This document shows positions 26,089-35,164 of a stretch of DNA of 64,000 nucleotides, piece by piece. The position numbers and the translations under genes were made by a program. Each line of letters opens with the position of its first letter. Position 1 is the first letter of the stretch. Origin of the DNA: Bin87 sp965262485 (GTDB lineage: Bacteria; Chloroflexota; Dehalococcoidia; Lucifugimonadales; UBA3495). Under the pieces are notes generated by a model. The model worked only from the letters and a program-made list of their open reading frames with translations. It ran no database searches and was not told where the DNA came from. The stretch lies in NCBI GenBank assembly GCA_965262485.1, contig OZ253540.1, positions 3,224,001-3,288,000 on the forward strand. Direction: 5' to 3'.

Positions 26089-27798
26089 ATGACGGAAACG
26101 AAACGAGAATTTGCGACCGCCGCGCCCCGGTGGGATTCCCCGGAGTCCGCCGGCCAGCACGGAGACGACACAAGCTCTCTGGTCTTCAAACGAGCGGACC
26201 AAGATTGGGAGTTTGCCGAGATCGCTCAGCTCAATTACACCTCCTTCGTTGAAGAAGTGCCCCAGCATCCCGGTAATTCCGACGGGATACTCGTCGACCG
26301 GTTCCACCGCGATAATACCTACTTCATCTGCCGCCGCGGCGATGAACTGGTGGGTATGGTTTGCGTCCGCGACCGCCGACCCTTCTCTCTGGATGAGAAA
26401 CTGGGACGCCTGGAATCGCATCTGCCCCAGGCCGAAGGATCCTCCCTGTGTGAGGTGCGCCTCCTCGCCGTTCGTCCCGGTATGCGACGCACCCGCGTCC
26501 TGCCGGGCCTGCTTACTATGATGGCCCACTACTGCCACAACGGTGGCTACGATTACGTCGTGATGTCTGGACGAGTGTCGCAGCAGCACCTGTATCGGCA
26601 CATCGGTTTCATTCCGTTCGGCCCGGTGGTCGGCGACGACGACGCCCCCTACCAGCCGATGTATCGCCCCGTTGGCAACGTTGGCGCCGAGTTCGCCGGA
26701 CTTTTCCACCAGGCGGTTGATCGCCCTCCGCACGAACCCGTTATCCTGACCCCCGGGCCGGTCGATATGCCGCAGTCCGTGGTGCGGGCATTCCAGCAAC
26801 CTCCGGTTTCTCACCGCGCCCCCGAGTTCGCACAGCTGCTGCGTCGCGTGCGGAACCGTCTGACCCAGCTTACCGGCGCCAACCACGCGTCCGTAACCGT
26901 CGGGTCGGGAACCCTGGCCAACGACCTGGCAGCCTCACAACTCAAGCGCCTCAACCTTCCCGGCGTTATCGTTGCCGCCGGCGAGTTCGGCCAACGCCTG
27001 TTCGACCACGCCGACCGGATGGGTATGACCTACTCCAGGGCGCTCCACGGTTGGGGCGACCCGCTGGACTATGCAAGGATTGAAGCGGCGGTGGCCACTC
27101 AGCCCGGCGGCTGGTTGTGGACGGTTCACTGCGAAACCTCCACCGGCGCCCTGGCGGATTTACCCCGCCTCAAAGCCATTTGCCGCCGCTACGACACCCG
27201 TCTGGCGCTGGACTGCATCAGCAGCCTGGGCGCCATCCCGGTTGACCTGCGCGATGTTTGGCTGGCCACCGCCGCCAGCGGCAAGGGTTTGGCCGCATAC
27301 CCTGGTCTGGCCCTGGTGTTCTGCTCCGAGATGCCCACGCCGGACAAAACGCTGCCCCGGTACCTGGATCTGGGGCTTTACTGCGCTACGGGTGAAGCCG
27401 ATTCAGTCCCCTTCACGCTGTCATCGAACCTGCTCTCTGCCCTTTCCGCCGGGTTGGATCGTCAATCCGACGAGCTGCTGGCGCGGATCGATGCAGACGG
27501 ACGTTGGGTTCGGCAGCAACTCCGGAGCATGGGTTTGCAATTGGTGGCCTCAGAGTCCGAGAGCATCGGCGCAGTTACCACCATCGCCCTGCCTCCGGAT
27601 GAAATCGACGCTGACGAGTTGGGGCGTTCGCTGGAAGCGTTCGGGTTTTTCACGTCCTACGCCAGCGGATACCTGCGAGAACGAAACTGGCTGCAAATTT
27701 GTCTCATGGGCGAGGTGCGGCGCGAACAGCTGGAACGGTTGATCCCCGTGCTGACTGCCCGCATTGAGGTGGTTGGAAAGCGCGCCCTTACCGTGTAG
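26089..27798 (+). CDS. GNAT acetyltransferase fused to class-V aminotransferase
   Basis: The protein has 569 residues. Residues 30-200 look like a GNAT domain: VFKRADQDWEFAEIAQLNYT, YFICRRGDELVGMVCVRDRR, CEVRLLAVRPGMRRTRVLPG and YRHIGFIPFG. Residues 215-565 are a fold-type I class-V aminotransferase (serine-glyoxylate/AEP transaminase-like): VILTPGPVDMPQSVVRAF, VTVGSGTLANDLAASQLKRL, HCETSTGALADLPRLKAICR, LALDCISSLGAIPVDL and the PLP-lysine region TAASGKGLAAYPGLALVF. The fusion suggests that one protein makes or uses an amino compound and acetylates it, but the substrate is unknown. It is followed by a bidirectional terminator shared with aconitase. Confidence 0.85.
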   Translation: MTETKREFATAAPRWDSPESAGQHGDDTSSLVFKRADQDWEFAEIAQLNYTSFVEEVPQHPGNSDGILVDRFHRDNTYFICRRGDELVGMVCVRDRRPFSLDEKLGRLESHLPQAEGSSLCEVRLLAVRPGMRRTRVLPGLLTMMAHYCHNGGYDYVVMSGRVSQQHLYRHIGFIPFGPVVGDDDAPYQPMYRPVGNVGAEFAGLFHQAVDRPPHEPVILTPGPVDMPQSVVRAFQQPPVSHRAPEFAQLLRRVRNRLTQLTGANHASVTVGSGTLANDLAASQLKRLNLPGVIVAAGEFGQRLFDHADRMGMTYSRALHGWGDPLDYARIEAAVATQPGGWLWTVHCETSTGALADLPRLKAICRRYDTRLALDCISSLGAIPVDLRDVWLATAASGKGLAAYPGLALVFCSEMPTPDKTLPRYLDLGLYCATGEADSVPFTLSSNLLSALSAGLDRQSDELLARIDADGRWVRQQLRSMGLQLVASESESIGAVTTIALPPDEIDADELGRSLEAFGFFTSYASGYLRERNWLQICLMGEVRREQLERLIPVLTARIEVVGKRALTV

Positions 27799-27823
27799 TC
27801 GTCGAACCGCACCGAAAAAAACC

Positions 27824-27851
27824 AGGCCCCCTCACTTGGGTAAGGGGGCCT
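27824..27851. terminator. Bidirectional rho-independent terminator
   Basis: A perfect 9-bp stem AGGCCCCCT with AGGGGGCCT is flanked by an A-run on the left (U-run for the minus strand) and TTT on the right. It ends both the fusion gene and aconitase, which converge here. Confidence 0.85.
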
Positions 27852-27876
27852 TTCCTATGGAGTTCTGAAGTAGGGA

Positions 27877-30159
27877 TTATCCGCCGGCTTCCTCCAGCTG
27901 TTTCATGTAGTTCATGGCGCTGCCCGCCTTGAACCACTCGATCTGCGGGTTGTTCAGCGTGTGGCGCAGGTTGATGGTTTCTTCGCTGCCGTCGGCGTGT
28001 TTCAAAACCGCCTGTACCGGGCGGCCGGGCGCCAGTTGGTCCAATCCAACCAGGCTCATCCGGTCGTCATCCTGTATGCGTTCCCAGTCCCCCGAATCCT
28101 CGAAGGTGAGGGGAAGCAGCCCCTGCTTCTTCAGGTTGGACTCGTGAATACGGGCGAAGCTCCTCGTGATGATGGCCGCCGCTCCCAGCATACGCGGCGA
28201 CATGGCGGCGTGCTCACGGCTGGAACCCTCGCCGTAGTTCTCGTCACCAATGGCAACCCACCGGACGCCCTGGGCCTGGTAGGCGCGGGCGATCTCCGGT
28301 ATGGGAGCGACTTCCTCGCCGGAAAGCTGATTTTTGCCGGTGCCATTATCGTCGGTGAAGGCGTTGGAAGCCCCCAGGAACATGTTGTCGCTCAGGTTGT
28401 TCAGGTGTCCTCTGAACCGCAGCCACGGCCCGGCCGGAGAAATGTGGTCAGTGGTCGTCTTTCCCTGGGTCTTTACCAGAATCGGGATGTCTTCAAAGTC
28501 CTTGCCATCCCACGGTTCCCACGGATCCAGCACCTGCAGGCGGTTGCTGGTGGGATCGACGCTCACCTCCACGTCGCTGCCGTCTTCCGGCGGTTCCAGG
28601 TACAAATCGGCGCCCGGATCAAACCCGGTGGGCGGCACTTCCGGAGCTGCGGATGGCGGCTGCAGCATGAACTCGTTGCCGTCAGCGTCAACCAGAGGGT
28701 CGGTCAGGGGGTTGAACGACAGACGGCCGCCCAGTCCTATAGCGACTGCCAGCTCAGGACTGGCGATGAAGTTCATCGTGCCGGCGTTGCCGTCATTGCG
28801 ACTTGGAAAGTTGCGGTTGTATGACGTAATGATGCTGTTGTCCGTGCCGCGCGCTTCGGGTCGGTTCCATTGGCCGATGCACGGGCCGCAGGCGTTGGCC
28901 AGCACCGTGGCTCCCACCGCTTCCAGGGCGGCCTGCTGACCGTCTCGTTCAATGGTTGCCCGCACCTGTTCCGATCCCGGTGTTACCAGCAATCCCGACG
29001 CGGCGGATATTCCGTGGGCCGCGGCCTGCCGGGCCACGTCGGCGCACCTTTCCATATCCTCGTAGGACGAGTTGGTGCAGCTGCCCACCAATGCCACCGC
29101 CACGGTGTCCGGGAACCCTTCCCGTTCAACCTCGGCCGCCAACTGCGAAATGGGTCGCGCGCGGTCCGGGGAATGTGGCCCCGTAACGTGCGGCTCCAGG
29201 GTCGAAAGGTCAATCTCAACCACCCGGTCGTAGAACAACTCCGGGTTGGCCTCCACTTCGGGGTCCGATGTAAGCAGGTGCTTGTGCTCCTCGGCGATGG
29301 TCGCCAGTTCAGCCCGTCCGGTGGCTTTCAGATAGGTGGCCATGCGATCGTCGTACGGGAAGATGTCGCCGGTGGCGCCAAGCTCGGCGCCCATGTTGCA
29401 GATGGTTCCCTTCCCGGTGGCCGATATGGACTGCACGCCTGGTCCAAAGTACTCGATGATGGCGTTGGTGCCGCCAGACACCGTCAGCTCGTAAGCCAGC
29501 TTGATGATTACGTCCTTGGGGGCCGTCCAGCCGCTCATGGAGCCGGTGAGTTTCACGCCGATAATCTGCGGATAACGTACCTCCCAGGGCAGCCCGGCCA
29601 TTACGTCGGCGGCGTCTGCGCCACCCACGCCGATAGCCAGCGAACCCAAACCGCCACCGTTGACCGTATGGGAGTCGGTGCCGATGATAAGGCAGCCGGG
29701 GAAAGCATACTTTTCCAGCACCACCTGGTGGACGATGCCTGAGCCAGGACGCCAGAATCCCATGCCATAGCGGCGGCAGGAAGATTCCAGGAACTGGTAC
29801 ACCTCGTTGCTTTCGTTCAGTGCATCCTGCAAGTCGGATGAAGCGCCCACCCGGGCCTGAATCAGGTGGTCGCAGTGCACTGTTGTGGGCACCGCCACCC
29901 GGTTGCGTCCTGACTGCATGAACTGGAGAATAGCCATCTGACCGGTAACGTCCTGGTGCGCCACCCGGTCGGGCCGCAGGTTGATGTAGCTCTCGCCCGG
30001 GCGCAGTTCAGCTTCGTCCACGTCGTCCAGGTGAGACAGCAAAACCTTCTCGGACAGGGTCAGGGGGCGGTTCAGCCGCGACCGAACCTGCGCCAGTTTC
30101 TCGTCCATCTTGCGGTACGTTTCCCGCACAAATTCCGGTGTGGAATCAATGTTGCTCAT
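27877..30159 (-). CDS. acn: Aconitate hydratase (mitochondrial type)
   Basis: The protein has 760 residues. Key segments are VPTTVHCDHLIQARVG, FPGCLIIGTDSHTVNGGGLG, GVGGADAADVMAGLPWEV, VALVGSCTNSSYEDMERCAD (Fe-S Cys), LANACGPCIGQWNRPEARG (two further Fe-S Cys) and the swivel-domain substrate loop GDENYGEGSSREHAAMSPRM. The length and the order of domains 1-3 followed by the swivel domain match mitochondrial-type aconitases rather than AcnA/IRP1 (about 890) or AcnB. It interconverts citrate and isocitrate in the TCA cycle. It stands alone, with 123 nt to the next upstream gene. Confidence 0.95.
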   Translation of the reverse strand: MSNIDSTPEFVRETYRKMDEKLAQVRSRLNRPLTLSEKVLLSHLDDVDEAELRPGESYINLRPDRVAHQDVTGQMAILQFMQSGRNRVAVPTTVHCDHLIQARVGASSDLQDALNESNEVYQFLESSCRRYGMGFWRPGSGIVHQVVLEKYAFPGCLIIGTDSHTVNGGGLGSLAIGVGGADAADVMAGLPWEVRYPQIIGVKLTGSMSGWTAPKDVIIKLAYELTVSGGTNAIIEYFGPGVQSISATGKGTICNMGAELGATGDIFPYDDRMATYLKATGRAELATIAEEHKHLLTSDPEVEANPELFYDRVVEIDLSTLEPHVTGPHSPDRARPISQLAAEVEREGFPDTVAVALVGSCTNSSYEDMERCADVARQAAAHGISAASGLLVTPGSEQVRATIERDGQQAALEAVGATVLANACGPCIGQWNRPEARGTDNSIITSYNRNFPSRNDGNAGTMNFIASPELAVAIGLGGRLSFNPLTDPLVDADGNEFMLQPPSAAPEVPPTGFDPGADLYLEPPEDGSDVEVSVDPTSNRLQVLDPWEPWDGKDFEDIPILVKTQGKTTTDHISPAGPWLRFRGHLNNLSDNMFLGASNAFTDDNGTGKNQLSGEEVAPIPEIARAYQAQGVRWVAIGDENYGEGSSREHAAMSPRMLGAAAIITRSFARIHESNLKKQGLLPLTFEDSGDWERIQDDDRMSLVGLDQLAPGRPVQAVLKHADGSEETINLRHTLNNPQIEWFKAGSAMNYMKQLEEAGG

Positions 30160-30282
30160 CGCAGATTCCCTCCTCCTCGAATGTCCATGTTTGTTCTCGG
30201 AATAACAATTTTAGCGGCATCAGGGCCGGCCCGCCACACCCTCGGGTGTTCCAATTCGTTATGGCCTCCGACCGACGCACAC

Positions 30283-31104
30283 TTAAAACGATACTTTTGC
30301 GCCGTATTTGGCGATCAGGTCCATGAAAAGCCGGTGCCGCAATGGATTGGCGGCGGCATCGTCCGACCGCCGCAGGTATATGCGGTACACCGTTTCAAGC
30401 CTGGCATCCCGCAGCCAGACGGTATAACTGGGCATACCATTGCCCAGGTCGCGATGGATAAACTCCAGCTGGCGAACCCGGCTCAACTGCAGCGCAATCC
30501 GGCCGTCGCCCTCGGTAACCAGCACTGCGATGTCGCCCCGGTCGCGCGGCTGGCCGCTCCCATCCACAAACTCCAGGCCGTTCAGCGTGGCCGGAATGGA
30601 CGCGATGGCCGCCTCGTTATGCACCATCACGATCGCTTCGTTAAGGCCCACGCCGCAACCATCCATTCCCCGGCTGCAATCCTGCAGCACGTTCCGCAGC
30701 AGGTCCACGTCGGCGGGACCGGCTTCGCCCTTGAGGTCGGTTAACGCCTGAGCCGTGTCGGGCAGATTGTCCGCGATCACCGTTCTCAAATCATCGGGGA
30801 TGGGCACAAATCCAACGCGCCCCCGCCGCGTGATGGTGGCGTCGCCGGCTATCGACCCATACAAAGCCTTTTCGCCAGACCAGCGCCGGGCCACGTCGAA
30901 CCTGGGCCCGTAGGTGCATCCCAGGATGCAACCGGCGGTGGTAACCGCCACGCTCCCGGAATAACCGGAGGCTGCGTCCCGCAATCCCCGCAAAACCGCG
31001 TCGGCATCCCGCCCCTTGTGATACCAGCGTCCGCACCCGTATTCGTCAGTGCAAACGACAATATTCACTTCGGGGCTGATTGGCTGGTGGGTGGGTTCAC
31101 TCAT
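30283..31104 (-). CDS. Thioredoxin-like [2Fe-2S] ferredoxin domain protein
   Basis: The protein has 273 residues. The N-terminal 90 residues read NIVVCTDEYGCGRWYHKGRD, then VAVTTAGCILGCTYGPRF. Two Cys pairs in a CxxxxxC ... CxxxC layout are typical of thioredoxin-like [2Fe-2S] ferredoxins that also occur as NuoE-like domains. The C-terminal 120 residues (DISRG-like start, then VRQLEFIHRDLGNGMPSYTV, VYRIYLRRSDDAAANP) match nothing I can name. It lies 183 nt downstream of the 7Fe-type ferredoxin gene in the same direction, so an electron-transfer role together is plausible but not shown. Confidence 0.7.
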   Translation of the reverse strand: MSEPTHQPISPEVNIVVCTDEYGCGRWYHKGRDADAVLRGLRDAASGYSGSVAVTTAGCILGCTYGPRFDVARRWSGEKALYGSIAGDATITRRGRVGFVPIPDDLRTVIADNLPDTAQALTDLKGEAGPADVDLLRNVLQDCSRGMDGCGVGLNEAIVMVHNEAAIASIPATLNGLEFVDGSGQPRDRGDIAVLVTEGDGRIALQLSRVRQLEFIHRDLGNGMPSYTVWLRDARLETVYRIYLRRSDDAAANPLRHRLFMDLIAKYGAKVSF

Positions 31105-31287
31105 CGGTTATCGGCCAGACGGGTAGCGCAGAAATTAAACCTGCGCCCGGCTGCCGAGGGCCGGGCGTAAGGGTTCGATAGATGCTGCGAATAGAGCCGG
31201 TCGGCCCATTGCCCGCAGCGGTTGGCAACAGCCATAAGGAGGACCTGCCTCGGTATCGGCAGAGGCAATCGGCCCGGCAAGCGCAGC

Positions 31288-31530
31288 CTACTTGGTGAAA
31301 TAATCGTAGTTTTTCTGGATATATTCGTTGTACATCTCGGGAACGGCTTCCTCGGCGAAGATGGCCGTTACCGGGCACACGGGTTCGCAGGCGGCGCAGT
31401 CGATGCACTCATCGGGGCTGATGTAGAACATATCGTCATCGTCGGTGGTGTAGATGCAGTCTACCGGGCAAACGTCGACGCAGGCGGCATCTTTGACACC
31501 CACGCATGGCTCGGTAATGATGTAGGTCAT
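31288..31530 (-). CDS. fdxA: 7Fe/8Fe-type ferredoxin
   Basis: The protein has 80 residues. Two Fe-S binding motifs are visible: CVGVKDAACVDVCPVDCI (the first with the longer spacing typical of [3Fe-4S]/[4Fe-4S] FdxA ferredoxins) and CIDCAACEPVCPVTAIFAEE (a classical CxxCxxCxxxCP). It carries electrons at low potential in the cytoplasm. The C-terminal MYNEYIQKNYDYFTK is common in short chloroflexal and actinobacterial FdxA proteins. It is upstream of the [2Fe-2S] protein at 30283. Confidence 0.9.
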   Translation of the reverse strand: MTYIITEPCVGVKDAACVDVCPVDCIYTTDDDDMFYISPDECIDCAACEPVCPVTAIFAEEAVPEMYNEYIQKNYDYFTK

Positions 31531-31705
31531 AGCGGCATTCCCTCTGCAAATGTGTTGTGTTCAAGGCAGGCAAACCGCACCAACGGACCGCCTTTCCCGG
31601 ATAGGCAAATTATAGCATGGCGGGTATTGAATGCAACCGCAGAACCCGTCATCGAGGCGACTTCGTTACTCGTAAGATTGGAACGAAGATTGCTGCCCGT
31701 AGTGC

Positions 31706-32350
31706 ATGAGAGTAAAATTCGCCTCACCAGTCCTCGATAAACCCAAGATTTCCAAGACACTGCGGAGAACTATCGTGACTACCATCCCAATCGCGTCGCC
31801 GCCTGCCATAACATTCGAAACCACCGCCGGCATCGTCCAGAGGCATAACGACCATACGGATTCAGGCACCGAACCCGCCTGGGCAGCCCGATCCAAGGTG
31901 CACTGCAGGCTCATGGCGCCCATGAGCAACGACAAGAGGATCCAGTACCTCGGAACGGCCGGATGCGACGACGATACGATCCAACTCATAACCCGAACCA
32001 CTGCCGGGAGCATCGGAAAAACCGCCAAACCCTCTCTCCGTTCTGCCGCTCGCGAGTGCGCCGAAGCAAAGAAAGACATCGAAAGCCTTTTGGACAGGTG
32101 GCCTGAACCGCAACACTTCCAGCTTCTCAGCTCGCAGTTTGCCGGCCTGAGCGACGAACAAAACAGCCTCGCCAGTGCCTACGCCGCCTGCCAGATATAC
32201 GAGACGGCGGCTACCGCACTCTACCTGGCCATCGTGGACGGTATGGCCCCGGTCGCTACCGAGGAAGCATCCGACGCAGCCACCATCGAGAGGGACCGGG
32301 CCATCGCGGATGCGGGATACAGCGACGAAGTGGCCCGATGGCCCAAGTGA
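31706..32350 (+). CDS. Hypothetical protein, possible antitoxin partner
   Basis: The frame has 214 residues, but the start is uncertain: GTG 31775 or ATG 31922 are also possible, and the later one gives 142 residues beginning MSNDKRIQYLG. The C-terminal 110 residues are helical (SLRSAARECAEAKKDIESLL, DEQNSLASAYAACQIYETAA). I do not recognise a family. The end overlaps the next gene by 13 nt, the spacing usual for antitoxin-toxin pairs. The pair is bounded by the terminal repeats of a cargo element. An antitoxin role is inference only. Confidence 0.5.
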   Translation: MRVKFASPVLDKPKISKTLRRTIVTTIPIASPPAITFETTAGIVQRHNDHTDSGTEPAWAARSKVHCRLMAPMSNDKRIQYLGTAGCDDDTIQLITRTTAGSIGKTAKPSLRSAARECAEAKKDIESLLDRWPEPQHFQLLSSQFAGLSDEQNSLASAYAACQIYETAATALYLAIVDGMAPVATEEASDAATIERDRAIADAGYSDEVARWPK

Positions 32351-33012
32351 CCACCGGGTGCATCTACGAATGCGACGGTCACAGCCAGGAAGGGCACGAG
32401 CTAGCCGGAGGACACCCCGTAATCGTCGTGGGCAGGCAAAGCCTAATCGATAACCAAGGCATCGCCATAGTAATCCCCCTAACCAGCGCCCGGCCCAACC
32501 ACCCAGTACATTGGGCCGTGGAGATTGAGGATACGAACTCACACGCCTATATCCGCCACGTCAAGTCGGTTCACATCACGAGAATAAAAAGATTCATCGG
32601 CACCGCTACGTCCGATGAAATCGACGAGATCAGAGAAGGACTGGCGAGAGACCTCAATTACGACAACCAGGAGTGCGCTACAGCCTTGGGGCGAGAAGTA
32701 CGTCCAGGCAGTCTATGGTCCGCGTCCATACCGAACGCCCGTGGACTGAGTTACGAGGGCGAACTCCTGACCCTCACGTCCAACCGGTACACCGGAATAG
32801 CAACCGCCTTGGCCGTAGACTCACAACCACGCCGCAATCCAAGGCAAAGCATCCCGGTGAGGCTCGAGAATCCTGAACAGCGGGGATTTGCCATCACATA
32901 CCAAGCCAGATCAGTTTCCGCAGGCGAACGCTTTACCGGATATAGAGGGGCAATCCCGGATGAGCGCTTGAGATTCGCAAAGTCGGCGCTGATCGGGTGC
33001 ATAGAGCCATGA
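32338..33012 (+). CDS. Tandem PemK/MazF-like protein, putative toxin
   Basis: The protein has 224 residues with two similar halves. Residues 1-110 read VTTGCIYECDGHSQEGHELA, GGHPVIVVGRQSL and IAIVIPLTSARPNHPVHWAV. Residues 120-224 read VRPGSLWSASIPNARGLSYE, GELLTLTSNRYTGIATALAV and RSVSAGERFTGYRGAIPDER. Each has the PemK/MazF/CcdB-like order of a start strand, a V(I)VVS-type strand and a VIPLTS-like strand. MazF-fold toxins are single-domain dimers of about 110 residues, so one chain here would hold a pseudo-dimer. The substrate-contact residues are not clearly conserved, so the toxin call is a structural guess. It shares a cassette with the overlapping gene upstream. Confidence 0.55.
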   Translation: MAQVTTGCIYECDGHSQEGHELAGGHPVIVVGRQSLIDNQGIAIVIPLTSARPNHPVHWAVEIEDTNSHAYIRHVKSVHITRIKRFIGTATSDEIDEIREGLARDLNYDNQECATALGREVRPGSLWSASIPNARGLSYEGELLTLTSNRYTGIATALAVDSQPRRNPRQSIPVRLENPEQRGFAITYQARSVSAGERFTGYRGAIPDERLRFAKSALIGCIEP

Positions 33013-33089
33013 CGCTGATGCGGGGGTGCGACAAGAAGGCCGAGTAGCGAAATCGCCTCCCGTCACCGGGCGTCGTCAAACGATGGCAA

Positions 33090-33524
33090 CTACACGCGGG
33101 TAAACCGTTTCTTGGTCGAGAGCGTAACGAAGGTCTGGGTTTTCTGCACCCCGTCAATCACGCCGATGCGGGTACGCAGGAACTCGCCCAGGCTCTCCGC
33201 CGATTCCAAGGCTGTCCAGACGAACACGTCATAAGGCCCGGTGGCCACCACCACGTAGTGGGCTTCGTCCAGCGCGGCAATCGCTTCGGCTACGACATCC
33301 GACTTCCCGGGGCCGGTCTCCAGCCCAATCAACGCCGTCGTGCCGTATCCCATTTTCTCCAGGTTGGGCACCGCCACCACCTGAACGATATCATCCTTGA
33401 TCAGACGCCGCAACCGACGGCGCACGGTTCCCTCGCTTACTCCAACGGCCCGGGCTATCTTCGCGTTGGACGCGCGCCCGTCAGATTGAAGGATACCGAT
33501 TATCTTCAGGTCAAGTTCATCCAT
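33090..33524 (-). CDS. Lrp/AsnC-family transcriptional regulator
   Basis: The protein has 144 residues. The AsnC-type winged HTH is at the N-terminus: MDELDLKIIGILQSDGRASN, AKIARAVGVSEGTVRRRLRR. The RAM (ligand-binding) domain follows: GYGTTALIGLETGPGKSDVV, YVVVATGPYDVFVWTALESA and a final IDGVQKTQTFVTL. These regulators sense amino acids and form octamers. The target cannot be told, but the EamA transporter gene just upstream in the same orientation is a candidate. Confidence 0.9.
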   Translation of the reverse strand: MDELDLKIIGILQSDGRASNAKIARAVGVSEGTVRRRLRRLIKDDIVQVVAVPNLEKMGYGTTALIGLETGPGKSDVVAEAIAALDEAHYVVVATGPYDVFVWTALESAESLGEFLRTRIGVIDGVQKTQTFVTLSTKKRFTRV

Positions 33525-33802
33525 ATTTCTTTGTTGGCTCCGTCCGAGATCCGGCGCCGGCGTGGGGCCGCATCGGAATCAAAATAGGCTAATGGATGAT
33601 ATGCCCTGGTGCGTCGGTTGTCAACCAATTTTGCGGTTGACGATACCGTTATCCGTTTGAATCACGACGGATTCCTTCCTGATTGCAGAGCGCACACGAT
33701 TTTTTAACGTAAGCCATCGTTGCGCCGGCATATTACGTGTCGTGATGCAATAACGAACATTACATTACGGCATTCTCCCCCACCTGCTGCATCGGCTACG
33801 CA

Positions 33803-34771
33803 TCACGCCAGACTGAGCGCGCCAACCCCGCCAACAATCATCAATACTGATACGCCCTTCACCGCCAGCGCCCGCGGTGTCAACGTTTCGTCCAGCAGCT
33901 GCCACCGCACCCTCGACAGCGCCGTGGACGCCACGAACACGAAGAGCGGCCGCGTCGCCAGTACCGCCGCCACCACCGAAGCATCGCCCAGGCTGTAGGC
34001 ATACACCGACAGCAGAATGGACACCGCCGGCATCAGCGATTCGCCGAATATCAGCATCGCCAATACCTGGGGCTGGCGCATGGCCGAGACCAGGCGTCGG
34101 CCGCCGGTTAAACCCACCGCCACGAAAACCAGCCCCACCGTCGCCTGCTGCAACGCAAATACCGTCAACACCGGCAGATCGGCGTTCAGCCCCGCTTTCG
34201 CCAACACAAAGCTGGACGCGGCGCACATCGAGCTCAGCACCAGCAACACCGGGCCCATACTGCCGATGCGGGTCAGATTCCGCGGCGCAGCTGCAACCCC
34301 TCCGGTCTCCCGGTCGGATGACCTGGCCGTCAGCCTTTCGTTGGGCGCAACGTGAAACAGCCGCAACGAGATTAACGCCGCTCCCGCCACCACCAGGCCA
34401 ATCGACGCCCACTGCACCGGAGATATCCGTTCTCCCAGAAACAGCAGGGCCAGCACGGCAACGAAAATCGGATTGGTTTGCGAGATTGCAATGGCCCGCG
34501 ACGCTTCCATCAGCCTCAGCGCGCGGAAAAGCAGCACCACCGAGCACCCCATCAGCAGTCCCGCCAGAATCGGGGTAATGGCCACCGCCCAGGGAGTACC
34601 GGATGGAATCCCCACCACCAGCAGCATGACCACGCCGTACGACGTTCCCGACACGCCGCACCACAGGCACAACGGCCGCACTCCGTACAGATGGAACGAC
34701 AGCAGGCGTTTATCGCACAGACTTACAAAGCAAAAGGCAACCGAACTGCCCAATGCAAGGATTGCCCACAT
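33803..34771 (-). CDS. EamA/DMT-superfamily transporter
   Basis: The protein has 322 residues with about ten predicted membrane segments in two EamA repeats. The first repeat contains ALRLMEASRAIAISQTNPIF and VLALLFLGERISPVQWASIG. The second contains MLIFGESLMPAVSILLSVYA, YSLGDASVVAAVLATRPLFV and LTPRALAVKGVSVLMIVGGV. This is the layout of drug/metabolite exporters, often amino-acid or nucleotide-precursor efflux. A cytoplasmic linker of about 40 residues separates the repeats. It lies 278 nt upstream of the Lrp/AsnC gene in the same direction, so regulation by that protein is plausible. Confidence 0.85.
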   Translation of the reverse strand: MWAILALGSSVAFCFVSLCDKRLLSFHLYGVRPLCLWCGVSGTSYGVVMLLVVGIPSGTPWAVAITPILAGLLMGCSVVLLFRALRLMEASRAIAISQTNPIFVAVLALLFLGERISPVQWASIGLVVAGAALISLRLFHVAPNERLTARSSDRETGGVAAAPRNLTRIGSMGPVLLVLSSMCAASSFVLAKAGLNADLPVLTVFALQQATVGLVFVAVGLTGGRRLVSAMRQPQVLAMLIFGESLMPAVSILLSVYAYSLGDASVVAAVLATRPLFVFVASTALSRVRWQLLDETLTPRALAVKGVSVLMIVGGVGALSLA

Positions 34772-34845
34772 AGTGTTAGCTCAACAAGGACACTGCCCGG
34801 TGTGTAGAAAAATCCACACCCGTCGCGTTCGTGCGCTTGCGGAAG

Positions 34846-35085
34846 TTAGTATTGCCCCTGCGTCAAGTAATAGAACCCTGGGCGCGGTTCACCCTCGGGT
34901 GTAGTCAAGCCCTTGGTGCGCTCTTCCACAATGCGACACCAACGACGAATTGCGGTCAAATATTCATCGCCCTGCGGTGGATTTTCTCTGAATAATCTGT
35001 TCTCCTGATAAACCCGTATTACATAGGCGCACATATCGGCAATCTGTATTCCCTCGCTTGAGCGGAAAAGATAATGCACAGCCCC
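34846..35085 (-). pseudogene. DUF3800-like C-terminal fragment
   Basis: The last 79 codons of a longer open frame read VHYLFRSSEGIQIADMCAYV, IRVYQENRLFRENPPQ, then RRWCRIVEERTKGLTT. EGIQIADMCAYV is the typical C-terminal segment (IQ-ADL-AY) of DUF3800 proteins, which have an RNase H-like fold. Upstream of about 35085 the frame no longer looks like protein, and the promoter of the divergent HEPN-type gene begins there. So the 5' two thirds have probably been lost. Confidence 0.4.
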
Positions 35086-35164
35086 TTGCCCATCTCGCGG
35101 GCGCATGAACTCCCGGCCGCAGCCCGAATCTGCCAGTCTGGATACACGCGCACGATGAGATTGG

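Larger units (their letters stand above)
31654..33059 (+). mobile_element. Cargo element with terminal inverted repeats and toxin-like module
   Basis: The left end reads GAGGCGACTTCGTTACTCG at 31654. The right end, read inward from 33059, is GAGGCGATTTCGCTACTCG, 17 of 19 identical. Outside, the left flank ends CCGTCATC and the right flank begins CCGTCACC (7 of 8), a likely decayed target duplication. The 1.4 kb between contain only two overlapping genes and no transposase. Confidence 0.65.

Noticed and set aside
30283..31104. Heme-utilisation (ChuX/HutX-like) identity for the C-terminal half of the [2Fe-2S] protein
   Set aside because: There was only a vague resemblance at the very end of the protein; no heme-binding histidine pattern is visible.
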